A stretch of DNA of 64,000 nucleotides from Streptomyces sp. JJ36 (GCF_021696945.1 NZ_JACYHE010000007.1:62001-126000); one strand, 5' to 3'; numbered from the stretch's first letter, positions 45,658 to 54,491 are shown. Notes: generated from the sequence alone by a model not told the origin. Numbers and translations are program-made.

Positions 45658-46887
45658 TCAGCGGACGGTGGCGCCGGAGACGGTGCGGGCGATCACCAGG
45701 CGCTGGATCTCGCTGGTGCCTTCGAAGATCGTGTAGATCGCTGCGTCCCGGTGCATCCGCTCCACCGGGTACTCGCGGGTGAAGCCGTTGCCGCCGAGGA
45801 TCTGCATGGCCTGGGCGGTGACGGTCTTGGCGGTCTCGCCCGCGAAGAGTTTGGACATGGAGCCCTCGGCGGAGTCGAAGGGCTTGCCGGCCGCGGCCAT
45901 CCAGGAGGCCCGCCACACCAGCAGCCGGGCGGCGTCGATCCGGGTGCGCATGTCGGCGAGCTGGAAGGCCACGCCCTGGTTGTCGAGGATCGGGCGGCCG
46001 AACTGGACCCGGGTCTTGGCGTAGTCGAGGGCGATCTCGTAGGCGGCACGGGCGATGCCCACGGCCTGGGCGCCGACGGCGGGGCGGGAGGCCTCGAAGG
46101 TGACCATGGCGGCGTTCTTCACGCTCCCCTTCCCGCCTTTCCGGGCACGCTCCCGGGCGCGGGCCAGGCGCTCGTCCAGCTTCTCCTTGCCGCCCAGCAG
46201 GCAGTGCCCGGGGACCCGGACGTCCTCCAGGACGACCTCCGCGGTGTGCGAGGCGCGGATGCCGTGCTTCCTGAACTTCTGGCCCTGGCTGAGCCCGGGG
46301 GTGCCGGGAGGCACGATGAAGGAGGCGTGTCCCTTGGTGCCCAGCTCCGGGTCGACGACCGCCACCACCACGTGTACGGAGGCGATGCCGCCGTTGGTGG
46401 CCCAGGTCTTGGTGCCGTTGAGCACCCACTCGTCCTTGGCCTCGTCGTAGACGGCGCGGGTGCGCATGGCGGAGACGTCCGAGCCCGCATCCGGCTCGGA
46501 GGAGCAGAACGCGGCGACCTTCACGTCGTCGGCGTCGCCGTACATCTGCGGGACCCAGGTGCCGATCTGCTCCTCGGTGCCGTTGGCGAGGACGCCGACG
46601 GCGGCGAGGCCGGTGCCGACGAGGGACAGGGCGATGCCCGCGTCACCCCAGAACAGCTCCTCCATGGCCATGGGGATGCCGAGCCCGGTGGGGTCGAAGT
46701 ACTGCTGGGCGTAGAAGTCCAGCGAGTAGAGACCTATCTTGGCGGCCTCCTGGATGATGGGCCAGGGGGTCTCCTCCCGCTCGTCCCACTCGGCGGCGGC
46801 GGGCCGGATGACGTCGGCCGCGAAGCCGTGGATCCAGTCGCGTACGGCTTTCTGGTCCTCGTTGAGGTCGAGCGCGAACTCCGGCAT
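45658..46887 (-). CDS. acyl-CoA dehydrogenase
   Basis: A 409 aa flavoprotein. The N-terminal helical domain is followed by the FAD/substrate signature [19 protein letters not shown] (about residue 120), [13 protein letters not shown] and the catalytic glutamate in [10 protein letters not shown] near the C-terminus. The GTREY and [16 protein letters not shown] segments match medium/short-chain and glutaryl-type dehydrogenases. It oxidises acyl-CoA to enoyl-CoA; chain length is unknown. ATG 46887 follows AAGGG with 7 nt, and the ATG 6 codons upstream is weaker. It is divergent from a TetR gene across a three-site operator. Confidence 0.93.
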   Translation of the reverse strand: MPEFALDLNEDQKAVRDWIHGFAADVIRPAAAEWDEREETPWPIIQEAAKIGLYSLDFYAQQYFDPTGLGIPMAMEELFWGDAGIALSLVGTGLAAVGVLANGTEEQIGTWVPQMYGDADDVKVAAFCSSEPDAGSDVSAMRTRAVYDEAKDEWVLNGTKTWATNGGIASVHVVVAVVDPELGTKGHASFIVPPGTPGLSQGQKFRKHGIRASHTAEVVLEDVRVPGHCLLGGKEKLDERLARARERARKGGKGSVKNAAMVTFEASRPAVGAQAVGIARAAYEIALDYAKTRVQFGRPILDNQGVAFQLADMRTRIDAARLLVWRASWMAAAGKPFDSAEGSMSKLFAGETAKTVTAQAMQILGGNGFTREYPVERMHRDAAIYTIFEGTSEIQRLVIARTVSGATVR

Positions 46888-46907
46888 GACAGACCCTTCC
46901 CACATGC

Positions 46908-46963
46908 GTCACTAGCGGTAAGTTACTAGCGGTAACCTCGGCAGTCTGTTACCCGCCAGTAAG
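46908..46963. promoter_or_regulatory. triple operator between acyl-CoA dehydrogenase and TetR genes
   Basis: Two copies of ACTAGCGGTAA lie 14 bp apart (46911-46921 and 46925-46935). The second lies within the perfect 5-5-5 palindrome GTTACTAGCGGTAAC (46922-46936). A third related inverted element TTACCCGCCAGTAA is at 46949-46962. The fixed TTAC...GTAA words suggest sites for the adjacent TetR protein. Confidence 0.65.
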
Positions 46964-47056
46964 CCGTGTCAACTCCTCTCCCTCGGCCCGGCGCCGGTGC
47001 GGGCGGGGTGTTACGTTGCGCAGGGGGGACGCGAGCGCCAGGGGTGGGAGGCAGGC

Positions 47057-47701
47057 ATGGGAACCACACGGCAGGACGACCGGCTCGGCGCCGCCGAGCG
47101 GCGCCGCCGCGAGCTGCTGGAGGCGGCCGACCGGGTGGTGCTCCGGGACGGCCCCAGCGCCTCCATGAACGCGATCGCCGCCGAGGCGGGGATCACCAAG
47201 CCGATCCTCTACCGCCACTTCGGCGACAAGGGCGGGCTGTACCGGGCGCTGGCCGCCCGCCACACCGACGCCCTGCTGGACGCGTTGCGCGGCGCGCTGG
47301 ACGCCCCCGGCGACCGCCGGGCGCGGGTGGCGAACACCCTGGACACGTATCTGGCCGCGATCGAGGCCCGCCCGCAGGTCTACCGCTTCCTGATGCACCC
47401 GGCCGAGGGCGGTGCGGGCAGCGAGCGCGGCTTCGACGTCGGTCAGCACTCGGCGCCGCTGCTGCGGCGGCTGGGCGAGGAGCTTGCGGAGGTCGTCGCG
47501 GAACGGGTCGACCTCGGCCCGGACGGCGACGAGGTGGCCCGGGTGTGGGGCCACGGCATCGTGGGGATGATGCACGCGGCCGGCGACTGGTGGCTGCGTG
47601 AACGACCGCTCCCCCGCGACGCGTTGGTCGCCCACCTCACGGACCTGCTCTGGGGGCGGCTGGCGGCGGCCGGCGACCGCACGGGCGGTCCGGTGTTCTG
47701 A
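47057..47701 (+). CDS. TetR family regulator of the acyl-CoA dehydrogenase divergon
   Basis: A 214 aa protein. The HTH is AERRRRELLEAADRVVLRDGPSASMNAIAAEAGITKPILYRHFGDKGGLYRALAARH, and the C-terminal region is typical of fatty-acid-linked TetR proteins (RPQVYRFLMHPAEG and GHGIVGMMHAAGDWWL). ATG 47057 follows GGGAGG; a TACGTT -10 box lies at 47012-47017. An upstream ATG at 46997 is unlikely. It is divergent from acyl-CoA dehydrogenase and probably responds to an acyl-CoA. Confidence 0.87.
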   Translation: MGTTRQDDRLGAAERRRRELLEAADRVVLRDGPSASMNAIAAEAGITKPILYRHFGDKGGLYRALAARHTDALLDALRGALDAPGDRRARVANTLDTYLAAIEARPQVYRFLMHPAEGGAGSERGFDVGQHSAPLLRRLGEELAEVVAERVDLGPDGDEVARVWGHGIVGMMHAAGDWWLRERPLPRDALVAHLTDLLWGRLAAAGDRTGGPVF

Positions 47702-47755
47702 CGCGGCACGCTCCGCGAGGGGTGCCGCGCGTGCGGAAGGCGGCCGGGATCTCGA

Positions 47756-47761
47756 TAGGCT
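47756..47761 (+). promoter_or_regulatory. candidate -10 box of murT-gatD
   Basis: TAGGCT, 35 nt before the murT ATG; an AAGGAGG RBS follows at 47780-47786. Confidence 0.4.
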
Positions 47762-47796
47762 TGCCCCGCGACCGAGGGCAAGGAGGATCCACAACG

Positions 47797-49035
47797 ATGG
47801 CAGGCAACGCGGAGCCGCTGTCGCCGCGGGCGAAGCTGGCCGTGACGGCGGGAAGGGCCGCAGCGGCCATGTCGCGCGCTGCGGGGCGCGGCAGCGGTTC
47901 GGTGATCGGCGGCAAGGTGGCCCTCAGGCTCGATCCGGACCTGCTGGCGCGGCTGGCCCGGCACCTGGACGTGATCCTGGTGTCCGCGACGAACGGCAAG
48001 ACCACCACGACACGGCTGATCGCCGAGGCACTGCGCGCCGCGGGCGGCGTCGTCTCGAACGCGCTGGGGGCGAACATGCCCGCCGGTATCACCTCGGCGC
48101 TGGCCGGCGGCTCCGAGGCGCAGTACGCGGTCATCGAGGTGGACGAGAAGTATCTGGCCACGGTCGCGCGGGACGTCACCCCCAAGGCCATCGCCCTGCT
48201 GAACCTCTCCCGCGACCAGCTCGACCGCGCCGCCGAGACCCGGATGCTGGCCGAGCGCTGGCGGGAGGGGCTGGCCGGGCAGAAGGCGGTCGTCATCGCC
48301 AACGCCGACGACCCGCTGATCGTCTGGGCCGCCTCCGACTCGCCGAACGTGGTCTGGGTGGCGGCCGGCCAGGAGTGGAAGGACGACGCCTGGTCCTGCC
48401 CGGCCTGCGGCGGCGTGATGCAGCGCCCGGGCGACGACTGGTTCTGCGGCGAGTGCGGCTTCCGCCGGCCGGTGCCCACCTGGGCGCTCTCCGGCGACCA
48501 GGTGCTGGACCCGCACGGCTCGGCGTGGCCGATCCGGCTCCAGCTCCCCGGCCGGGCGAACAAGGCCAACGCCGCCACCTCGGCCGCGGTCGCCGCCGCC
48601 TTCGGCGTGGCCCCGCAGGTGGCGCTGGAGCGGATGTACGCGGTCACCGCGGTGGCGGGCCGTTACGACGTGGTGCAGTACCAGGACCGCGACGTCCGGC
48701 TGCTGCTGGCGAAGAACCCGGCCGGCTGGCTGGAGACGTTCTCGCTGATCGACCCGCCACCCGCCCCCGTCATCCTTTCGGTGAACGCGCGGAGCGCGGA
48801 CGGCACGGACACCTCGTGGCTCTGGGACGTGGATTACGGCCGGCTGGCCGGGCACCCGATCTGCGTGATCGGCGACCGGCGGCTCGACCTGGCGGTGCGG
48901 CTCGAGGTCGCCGGGGTCGACTTCCAGGTCTGCCAGGGCCCGGAGGAGGCCGTACGGATGTGCCCGCCGGGGCGCATCGAGGCGATCGCGAACTACACGG
49001 CGTTCCAGGACCTGCGCCGCGTCGTCGGCAACTGA
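47797..49035 (+). CDS. murT: lipid II isoglutaminyl synthase, Mur ligase-like subunit MurT
   Basis: A 412 aa Mur-ligase homologue. The P-loop is SATNGKTTTTRL (about residue 68). The central Mur domain includes EVDEKYLATVARD and LNLSRDQLDR. A Zn-ribbon insertion has CPACGG and CGECGF (about 205-225), and the C-terminal domain is DUF1727. MurT activates the D-glutamate carboxylate of lipid II with ATP, while GatD supplies ammonia; together they amidate it to D-isoglutamine. gatD starts 20 nt downstream. The ATG follows AAGGAGG. Confidence 0.95.
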   Translation: MAGNAEPLSPRAKLAVTAGRAAAAMSRAAGRGSGSVIGGKVALRLDPDLLARLARHLDVILVSATNGKTTTTRLIAEALRAAGGVVSNALGANMPAGITSALAGGSEAQYAVIEVDEKYLATVARDVTPKAIALLNLSRDQLDRAAETRMLAERWREGLAGQKAVVIANADDPLIVWAASDSPNVVWVAAGQEWKDDAWSCPACGGVMQRPGDDWFCGECGFRRPVPTWALSGDQVLDPHGSAWPIRLQLPGRANKANAATSAAVAAAFGVAPQVALERMYAVTAVAGRYDVVQYQDRDVRLLLAKNPAGWLETFSLIDPPPAPVILSVNARSADGTDTSWLWDVDYGRLAGHPICVIGDRRLDLAVRLEVAGVDFQVCQGPEEAVRMCPPGRIEAIANYTAFQDLRRVVGN

Positions 49036-49054
49036 CCCGCGGAGGGAAGACAGC

Positions 49055-49783
49055 ATGAGTGACCGTGGCCTTCGGCTGGTGTGGATCTACCCTGACCTGC
49101 TCAGCACGTACGGCGATCAGGGCAACGCCCTGGTGGTGGAGCGGCGCGCGCGGCAGCGCGGCCTCCAGGTCGAGCGACAGGACGTGCGCTCGGACCAGCA
49201 GCTGCCCACCTCCGGGGACATCTACCTCATCGGCGGGGGCGAGGACCGCCCGCAGCGGCTCGCGGCGGAACGGCTGCGGCGCGACGGCGGCCTCAACCGC
49301 GCGGTGGACAACGGAGCGATCGTCTTCTCGGTCTGCGCCGGGTACCAGATCCTCGGGCACGAGTTCGTCAACGACCTGGGCGAGCAGAGCCAGGGCCTGG
49401 GGCTGCTGGACGTGACCAGCACCCGCGGGGAGGGCGAGCGGTGCGTCGGGGACGTGCTCGGCGACATCGACGAGCACCTCGGGCTGCCGCAACTCACCGG
49501 CTTCGAGAACCACCAGGGCGTCACCCACCTCGGCGGCCACGCCCGCCCGCTGGCCCGCACCCGGCTGGGGCACGGCAACGGCACCGGCGACGGCACCGAG
49601 GGCGCCTGGCACGACACGGTCTTCGGCACCTACATGCACGGGCCGGTACTGGCCCGCAATCCGCAGATCGCGGATCTGCTGATCAAGCTGGCCCTGGACG
49701 TGAACGCGCTGCCGCCGGTCGACGACCGCTGGTACGAGGCGCTGCGCGGCGAGCGGATCGCCGCGGCCACCGAGCCCGCCTGA
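49055..49783 (+). CDS. gatD: lipid II isoglutaminyl synthase, glutaminase subunit GatD
   Basis: A 242 aa class I glutamine amidotransferase of the CobB/CobQ type. The nucleophile Cys is in IVFSVCAGYQILGHEFV (about residue 93) and the His in FGTYMHGPVLARNP (about 190). The start SDRGLRLVWIYPDLLSTYGDQGN is diagnostic of GatD. It is co-transcribed with murT, and the complex amidates lipid II, a modification needed for efficient transpeptidation in many Gram-positives. Confidence 0.95.
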   Translation: MSDRGLRLVWIYPDLLSTYGDQGNALVVERRARQRGLQVERQDVRSDQQLPTSGDIYLIGGGEDRPQRLAAERLRRDGGLNRAVDNGAIVFSVCAGYQILGHEFVNDLGEQSQGLGLLDVTSTRGEGERCVGDVLGDIDEHLGLPQLTGFENHQGVTHLGGHARPLARTRLGHGNGTGDGTEGAWHDTVFGTYMHGPVLARNPQIADLLIKLALDVNALPPVDDRWYEALRGERIAAATEPA

Positions 49784-49902
49784 CAGCCGCCTGACAGCCG
49801 CCGGGCGGCCCGCCACGGCGTCCGGCCCGCCCCGCGCGCGTCCGCCGCACCGGGCGGTTCTACCCTGGTGCGGGCGGATCGGCGCGAACCGGGAGAGTGC
49901 GG

Positions 49903-50853
49903 ATGGATCACGGCGGACACGGCATGACGATGGATCTGCCGCCGTTCACCCTCGGGCGCGGGCTGGCCTTCTCCGCGGAGCCGTACTTCCTGACCGGCTG
50001 CGTGCTGGCGCTGGTCTTGTACGGCTGGGGGGTCCTCCGGCTGCGGCGGCGCGGCGACGCCTGGCCGCTGGGCCGGGCGGTGGGCTTCACGCTGGGTGTA
50101 CTGACCGTGGCGCTGGTGATGTGCACCGGGCTGAACGAGTACGGCATGGTGCTCTTCAGCGTGCACATGGTGCAGCACATGGTGATCAGTATGCTCTCGC
50201 CGATCCTGATGCTGCTGGGCGCTCCGGTGACCCTGGCCCTGCGGGCGCTGCCGGCGGCCGGACGCGGCCGCACGGGGCCGCGGGAGCTGCTGGTGAGGCT
50301 GCTGCACAGCCGGTACCTCCGGGTCGTCACCCACCCGGCGTTCACCATCCCGCTCTTCATCGCCAGCCTCTACGGGCTGTACTTCACCCCCCTCTTCGAC
50401 TTCCTCATGGGGTCGGCGGCCGGGCACCGGCTGATGATGGTGCACTTCCTCGTGGTGGGGCTGGTGTTCTTCTGGCCGATCATGGGCGTGGACCCGGGCC
50501 CGCACCGGCCGGGGTATGTGCTGCGCATGCTGGAGCTCTTCGCTGGCATGCCGTTCCACGCCTTCTTCGGGATCGCTCTGATGATGGCGACCGAGCCGCT
50601 GATCGGCACGTATGCGCATCCTCCGGAGTCGCTGGGCGTCACCGCGCTGGGCGACCAGAACGCGGCCGGCGGGATCGCCTGGGCGTTCAGCGAGATCCCG
50701 TCCGTGGTGGTGCTGGTGGCGCTCGTCTTCCAGTGGTACGTCTCCGAGGAGCGCCGGGCGCGGGCGACCGACCGGGCGGCGGACCGTGACGGGGACAAGG
50801 AGCTCGCCGCGTACAACGCGTACCTGGCGTCGCTGCAGGCCCGCGGGCGGTAG
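49903..50853 (+). CDS. cytochrome c oxidase assembly protein (CtaG/caa3 type)
   Basis: A 316 aa polytopic membrane protein with about seven helices and the family histidines in HMVQHMVISMLSPILMLLGAP and HRLMMVHFLVVGLVFF. After VDPGPHRP the chain continues MLELFAGMPFHAFFGIALM. These are the conserved features of the Bacillus CtaG-like family needed for Cu insertion or assembly of aa3 oxidase. ATG 49903 is preferred (GGGAGA 6 nt before); the GTG at 49897 gives only two extra residues. The C-terminus is charged and cytoplasmic. Confidence 0.9.
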   Translation: MDHGGHGMTMDLPPFTLGRGLAFSAEPYFLTGCVLALVLYGWGVLRLRRRGDAWPLGRAVGFTLGVLTVALVMCTGLNEYGMVLFSVHMVQHMVISMLSPILMLLGAPVTLALRALPAAGRGRTGPRELLVRLLHSRYLRVVTHPAFTIPLFIASLYGLYFTPLFDFLMGSAAGHRLMMVHFLVVGLVFFWPIMGVDPGPHRPGYVLRMLELFAGMPFHAFFGIALMMATEPLIGTYAHPPESLGVTALGDQNAAGGIAWAFSEIPSVVVLVALVFQWYVSEERRARATDRAADRDGDKELAAYNAYLASLQARGR

Positions 50854-50951
50854 CGTTTCCCGGCCCGGCCGGTGACCATGGAGACCTGACCACGGCCCGT
50901 CGCGGGGCCCCGCCGGGCCACCGCGCGGCGCCACGGGGAGGAGGATGCGCC

Positions 50952-51107
50952 ATGCCTGGGTCCGCGAAGGTCATGACGGTGAGCACGGTGACCGCACTGG
51001 TGGTCGTCACGGCGTACACGGTGGCGCTGGGTGGCAGCGGCTGGCTCTGGTTCGCCTGGGTCGTGCTGGGGCTGACGACCCTGGGGGTGGTGGTGGCCCG
51101 CGGATGA
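50952..51107 (+). CDS. 51 aa two-helix membrane protein
   Basis: MPGSAKVMTVSTVTALVVV begins the protein, and it ends LGLTTLGVVVARG. The helices are at about residues 9-27 and 32-49 with a GGSGW turn between. It starts 98 bp after the CtaG gene with GGGGAGGAGG upstream. Third positions are strongly G/C, supporting coding. Function unknown; it is possibly a respiratory accessory subunit by proximity. Confidence 0.6.
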   Translation: MPGSAKVMTVSTVTALVVVTAYTVALGGSGWLWFAWVVLGLTTLGVVVARG

Positions 51108-51279
51108 GAACTCCGCAGGCCCCGGGGCGGCCGCCCCGGGAAGGGGGGAGCCTGCCGGGCCGTACAGCGGGTAGACACCCCTAGGGCGGCCGGACTGACC
51201 CGGCGTCACCGCGGTCCGCGCCCCGGCGGCGGGAGTGCCCGCGAGGAGACGAGGCCCGGGCGGGGCGGGAGGAGCCGGT

Positions 51280-51990
51280 GTGTTCTACCACCTGCTGAAG
51301 TACGTGCTGCTGGGCCCGCTGCTGCGGGTCCTCTTCCGGCCGCGGATCGAGGGCGTGGAGCGGGTGCCGGCGGAGGGCGCGGCGATCGTGGCGGGGAACC
51401 ACCTCTCCTTCTCCGATCACTTCCTGATGCCCGCGGTGCTGCGGCGCCGCATCACCTTCCTGGCGAAACGGGAGTACTTCACCGGCCCCGGCCTCAAGGG
51501 GCGACTGACCGCGGCGTTCTTCCGCAGCGCGGGCCAGATCCCGGTGGACCGCTCCGGCCGGGCGGCCGGGCAGGCCGCGATCGAGGAGGGGCTGGGCGTG
51601 CTGCGCCGCGGGGAGCTGCTCGGCATCTACCCGGAGGGCACCCGGTCGCACGACGGACGGCTCTACAAGGGGCGTGTCGGGGTGGCGGTGCTGGCGCTGC
51701 GGGCCGGCGTGCCGGTGGTGCCGTGCGCGATGGTCGGCACCTTCGAGATCCAGCCGCCGGGGCGGCGGCTGCCGCGCCCGGGCCGGGTGACCATCCGCTT
51801 CGGGGAGCCGCTGGACTTCTCCCGCTTCGCGGGCCTGGCGGAGGAGCGCGTGGTGCTGCGGGCCGTCACGGACGAGATCATGCAGGCGATCCTGCGGCTG
51901 TCCGGGCAGGAGTACGTCGATCTGTACGCGCCCGAGGCGAAGGCGGCCCAGGCCCGGAAGCACGGCGGGGGCGCGGCGGGCCCCGCCTAG
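51280..51990 (+). CDS. lysophospholipid acyltransferase (PlsC family)
   Basis: A 236 aa membrane-associated acyltransferase. HxxxxD appears as GNHLSFSDHF (about residue 48), FAKREYF in block II, and YPEGTRSHDGRLYKG in block III (about 120), all diagnostic for 1-acylglycerol-3-phosphate acyltransferases. The GTG at 51280 follows GGGAGGAG. It makes phosphatidic acid or acylates another lysolipid. A short hydrophobic N-terminus (FYHLLKYVLLGPLLRVLF) anchors it to the membrane. Confidence 0.92.
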   Translation: MFYHLLKYVLLGPLLRVLFRPRIEGVERVPAEGAAIVAGNHLSFSDHFLMPAVLRRRITFLAKREYFTGPGLKGRLTAAFFRSAGQIPVDRSGRAAGQAAIEEGLGVLRRGELLGIYPEGTRSHDGRLYKGRVGVAVLALRAGVPVVPCAMVGTFEIQPPGRRLPRPGRVTIRFGEPLDFSRFAGLAEERVVLRAVTDEIMQAILRLSGQEYVDLYAPEAKAAQARKHGGGAAGPA

Positions 51991-52039
51991 GGACCCGCAC
52001 CGGCCCCGCGCGCTTCCGGGCCCCGCGCGGCCGAGGAGG

Positions 52040-52882
52040 TCAGGCGGTGCGGTCCTGCCCCATCACGGCGTTGACGTCGCGGACCGTGGGCGCGGACCGG
52101 GCGAAGCCGAAGGTGCCCTCGGTGAGGATCTCCCGCGCGGCGTCCCGGACGGCCGCCGTCGCGGTGCGCGCCAGTGCGGAGCCGACGCTGATCCGCCGCA
52201 CGCCCAGCGCGGCGAGCTCCGCCGTGCTCAGCCGGGGCCCGGACCCGCCCATCAGCACGTTGACGGGCCGGTTCACCGCGCCGACGACCGTGCGGATCGC
52301 CTCGGCGTCGGGGAGTCCCGGAGCGAAGAGCACGTCGGCACCCGCGGCCTCGTAGGCCTGCAGCCGGCGGACGGTGTCCTCCAGGTCCGGGCGGCCGTGC
52401 AGGAAGTTCTCGGCCCGCGCGGTCAGCACGAAGGGCTGCGGCAGGGACCGGGCGGCACCGGCCGCGGCGGCCACCCGCTCCGCCGCCTCCTCCAGCGGCC
52501 GTACCGGCTCCCCGGGCCGCCCCGTCGCGTCCTCCACCGACCCGCCGGCGAGCCCGGCCGCCGCGGCGAGCCGGATCGTCTCCGCCACCTCACCCGGGGT
52601 GGCGCCGAAGCCGCTCTCCAGGTCCGCCGAGACCGGCAGCTCCGTGGCGGCGGCGATCGCGGCCGCGTTCGCCAGCGTCTCGTCCCGGCCGACGGCGTTC
52701 GCCCCGTCCGGCCGGCCCAGCGCGTGCGCCAGCCCGGCGCTGGTGGTGCCCAGCGCGGCGAACCCGAGCTCCGCCAGCAGCCGCGCGGTTCCCGCGTCCC
52801 AGGCGTTCGCCAGCACGAACGCCCCGTCCTGCCGGTGCAGTTCCTCGAAGCGCCGCCCCGTCGCCCCCGTCGTCCCCGTCAT
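52040..52882 (-). CDS. isocitrate lyase/PEP mutase superfamily protein
   Basis: A 280 aa TIM-barrel enzyme. The phosphonomutase-type loop is ATELPVSADLESGFGATPGEV (Asp/Glu metal site), FVLTARAENFLHGRPDLEDTV follows, and the end is DVLFAPGLPD with PVNVLMGG. The pattern is that of the large family of carboxyvinyl-carboxyphosphonate or oxaloacetate/PEP-mutase-like proteins; the true substrate is unknown. The ATG follows GAGGAGG. Confidence 0.88.
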   Translation of the reverse strand: MTGTTGATGRRFEELHRQDGAFVLANAWDAGTARLLAELGFAALGTTSAGLAHALGRPDGANAVGRDETLANAAAIAAATELPVSADLESGFGATPGEVAETIRLAAAAGLAGGSVEDATGRPGEPVRPLEEAAERVAAAAGAARSLPQPFVLTARAENFLHGRPDLEDTVRRLQAYEAAGADVLFAPGLPDAEAIRTVVGAVNRPVNVLMGGSGPRLSTAELAALGVRRISVGSALARTATAAVRDAAREILTEGTFGFARSAPTVRDVNAVMGQDRTA

Positions 52883-53065
52883 CCGCAGCCTCCTCGTCGT
52901 CGTCCCTGCGCCGGCTCATCCTCGCAGGCCCCACCGGCAGGGGGCGGCGCGACCCCGGCCGCACCGCGGGAACGGGAACCCGGGAGGTCCGGTCGCCGCG
53001 GCGGGACGGCGCGCGGAGAACCGCTGAGTCGCTGAGGAACGCCGAGGAACGCCGCCCGGCGTGCC

Positions 53066-53359
53066 TCACCAGCGGCCGGGCCGTCCCTCGTCGGAGTCCC
53101 GGTGCTCGGCGGCGGTGCCGAACCGACGGCGTTCGCCGGCGGCGGACGGCGGGCGCCGGGCCTGGGAGACCGTGCTGATCACCTCGTCTTCCCCGGGCTC
53201 CCGCGGCTCCTCGGGTCCTTCCAGGTCGGCGGCGGAGACGAGGGCCACCAGGGGCCGCCCGTGCCGGGTGACGACGACGCGCTCGCCGCCGTAGACCACC
53301 CGGTTGATCAGCTCGGCAAGCTCGGCGCGGGCTTGCGTCACCGGAATCTCATAGGCCAT
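53066..53359 (-). CDS. Phd/YefM-type antitoxin without an adjacent toxin
   Basis: A 97 aa protein. Residues 1-45 (MAYEIPVTQARAELAELINRVVYGGERVVVTRHGRPLVALVSAADLE) are a canonical Phd/YefM antitoxin fold. The rest is an acidic, disordered, probably toxin-binding tail. No RelE, YoeB or Doc gene follows; the next gene on this strand begins 183 bp further on and is the PEP-mutase-like enzyme. The upstream region contains a YefM-type operator. It may be an orphan antitoxin or regulator. Confidence 0.85.
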   Translation of the reverse strand: MAYEIPVTQARAELAELINRVVYGGERVVVTRHGRPLVALVSAADLEGPEEPREPGEDEVISTVSQARRPPSAAGERRRFGTAAEHRDSDEGRPGRW

Positions 53360-53377
53360 GCTCCCAGCATAACGGAA

Positions 53378-53401
53378 TGTACCTCCTGTACGTTCTGTAC
53401 A
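53378..53401. promoter_or_regulatory. TGTAC triple repeat, YefM-type operator
   Basis: TGTAC, TGTAC and TGTACA occur at 53378, 53387 and 53396, with an exact 9-bp period. E. coli YefM recognises palindromes with a TGTACA core. The array sits 19-42 bp upstream of the antitoxin start, fitting autorepression. Confidence 0.65.
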
Positions 53402-53409
53402 TTTACGCG

Positions 53410-53770
53410 GTGCGGGCGCTGCGGAGACGCCGTACCGTTCTGGACCACCGACCGCGACCGGCCGCTCGTGACGTCCTGCCGGAGTTCCGTGCCGGGGCGG
53501 AGATGGTGGACGACTGTCTCGCGGTCCTGGACCTGCCGGGGCGGGTCAGTCCCGCCCGCCGCCGGGACAGCTACGGCGCCCTGCGGGCGGCCCAGGCGCT
53601 GCCCCGCCGGACCGCGACGCCGCGGGACGCGCTGGAGCCGATGCACCGGCGCGGCGAGCGCGAGCTGCACGCGGAGCCGCTCGCCCGTGCGCCACGGACG
53701 CTGGACGGCGGGCGGCGAGCCGCGCCTGCCGGCGCTGCCGCCCGCGCCGGACCGCTCCGGCGAGGAGTGA
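53410..53770 (+). pseudogene. frameshifted ORF of unknown function, divergent from the antitoxin
   Basis: High G/C third positions run in one frame over about 53460-53700 (DVLPEFRAGAEMVDDCLAV, then LDLPGRVSPARRRDSYGAL and REALEPMHRRGERELHAEPLA-like residues). They continue in another frame as GGEPRLPALPPAPDRSGEE to a stop at 53768-53770; the shift is in a GGCGGGCGGCG run near 53708. A further upstream segment reads in the second frame (VPFWTTDRDRPLVTS). No intact ORF results. No family is recognised. Confidence 0.4.
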
Positions 53771-53798
53771 ACCGGGGGCGCGCGGCAACCCGTATGCC

Positions 53799-54407
53799 AT
53801 GGATCCGCGCAACGAACTCCCCCGTCCGGACCCGCGCAACGAGACGCCGCTGCAGCGGGACGACCGCAACTTCCTGGAGCTGCTCCAGGAGCTCCGCGTC
53901 ATCCAGATGGGCGTGCAGATCCTCTTCGCGTTCCTGCTGACGCTCGCCTTCACCGCGCGTTTCCCGGAGCTGGACGCGGTGCAGCGCGGCACCTACATCA
54001 CCACGCTGCTGCTCGCGGTGGTAGCGGCCATCCTCTTCACCGCGCCCGCCGCGCTGCACCGGGCGCTCTTCCGCCGCGGGGCGAAGCGACTGATCGTGGA
54101 CGTCTCCTCGCGGTTCGCGGCGTACGGGCTCGGCGTGCTGGCGCTGGCCCTGGCCGGGGCGGTGATGCTGGTGGTGGACGTGGTGCTGGGGCGGACAACC
54201 GGCGTCGTGGTGGCGGTGAGCGCCCTGTTGCTGGCGGCCGCGGTCTGGGCCGGGCTGCCGCTGGCCCTGCGGCGCGGGCTGACCGGCCGGGACCGCACGG
54301 CCGGCGGCGGAGCCGGGCAGTCCGCGGGGACGGGCCAGAGCCCGGGGGCACGGCAGCCCCCGGGGACACGGCAGACCCCGGGGACACGGCAGGCGCAGAA
54401 GTGGTGA
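53799..54407 (+). CDS. DUF6328 family membrane protein
   Basis: A 202 aa protein. The domain begins RDDRNFLELLQELRVIQMGVQILFAFLLTLAF and has four membrane helices (about residues 35-50, 67-85, 104-124, 132-150). The start motif and MGVQILFAF match the uncharacterised actinobacterial DUF6328 family, from memory. The tail contains repeats of a GTRQTP-like unit encoded by near-identical 18-bp repeats at about 54345-54395. Function unknown. Confidence 0.8.
   Translation: MDPRNELPRPDPRNETPLQRDDRNFLELLQELRVIQMGVQILFAFLLTLAFTARFPELDAVQRGTYITTLLLAVVAAILFTAPAALHRALFRRGAKRLIVDVSSRFAAYGLGVLALALAGAVMLVVDVVLGRTTGVVVAVSALLLAAAVWAGLPLALRRGLTGRDRTAGGGAGQSAGTGQSPGARQPPGTRQTPGTRQAQKW
54345..54395 (+). repeat. 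short tandem repeats at the DUF6328 C-terminus
   Basis: CCCGGGGACACGGCAGA-type units occur two to three times, adding PGTRQ repeats to the protein tail. Confidence 0.55.
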
Positions 54408-54491
54408 GCCGCGCACCGCCGCGCGGGCGCGACGGGCCGTCCCCGTCCCGGGGCAGGGATGCAGGCCGCCGTGGCGGCGCCCCGGGCGCTG

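Noticed and set aside
46997..47056. N-terminal 20-residue extension of the TetR protein
   Set aside because: It includes the promoter -10 region and low-quality codons; ATG 47057 has an RBS.
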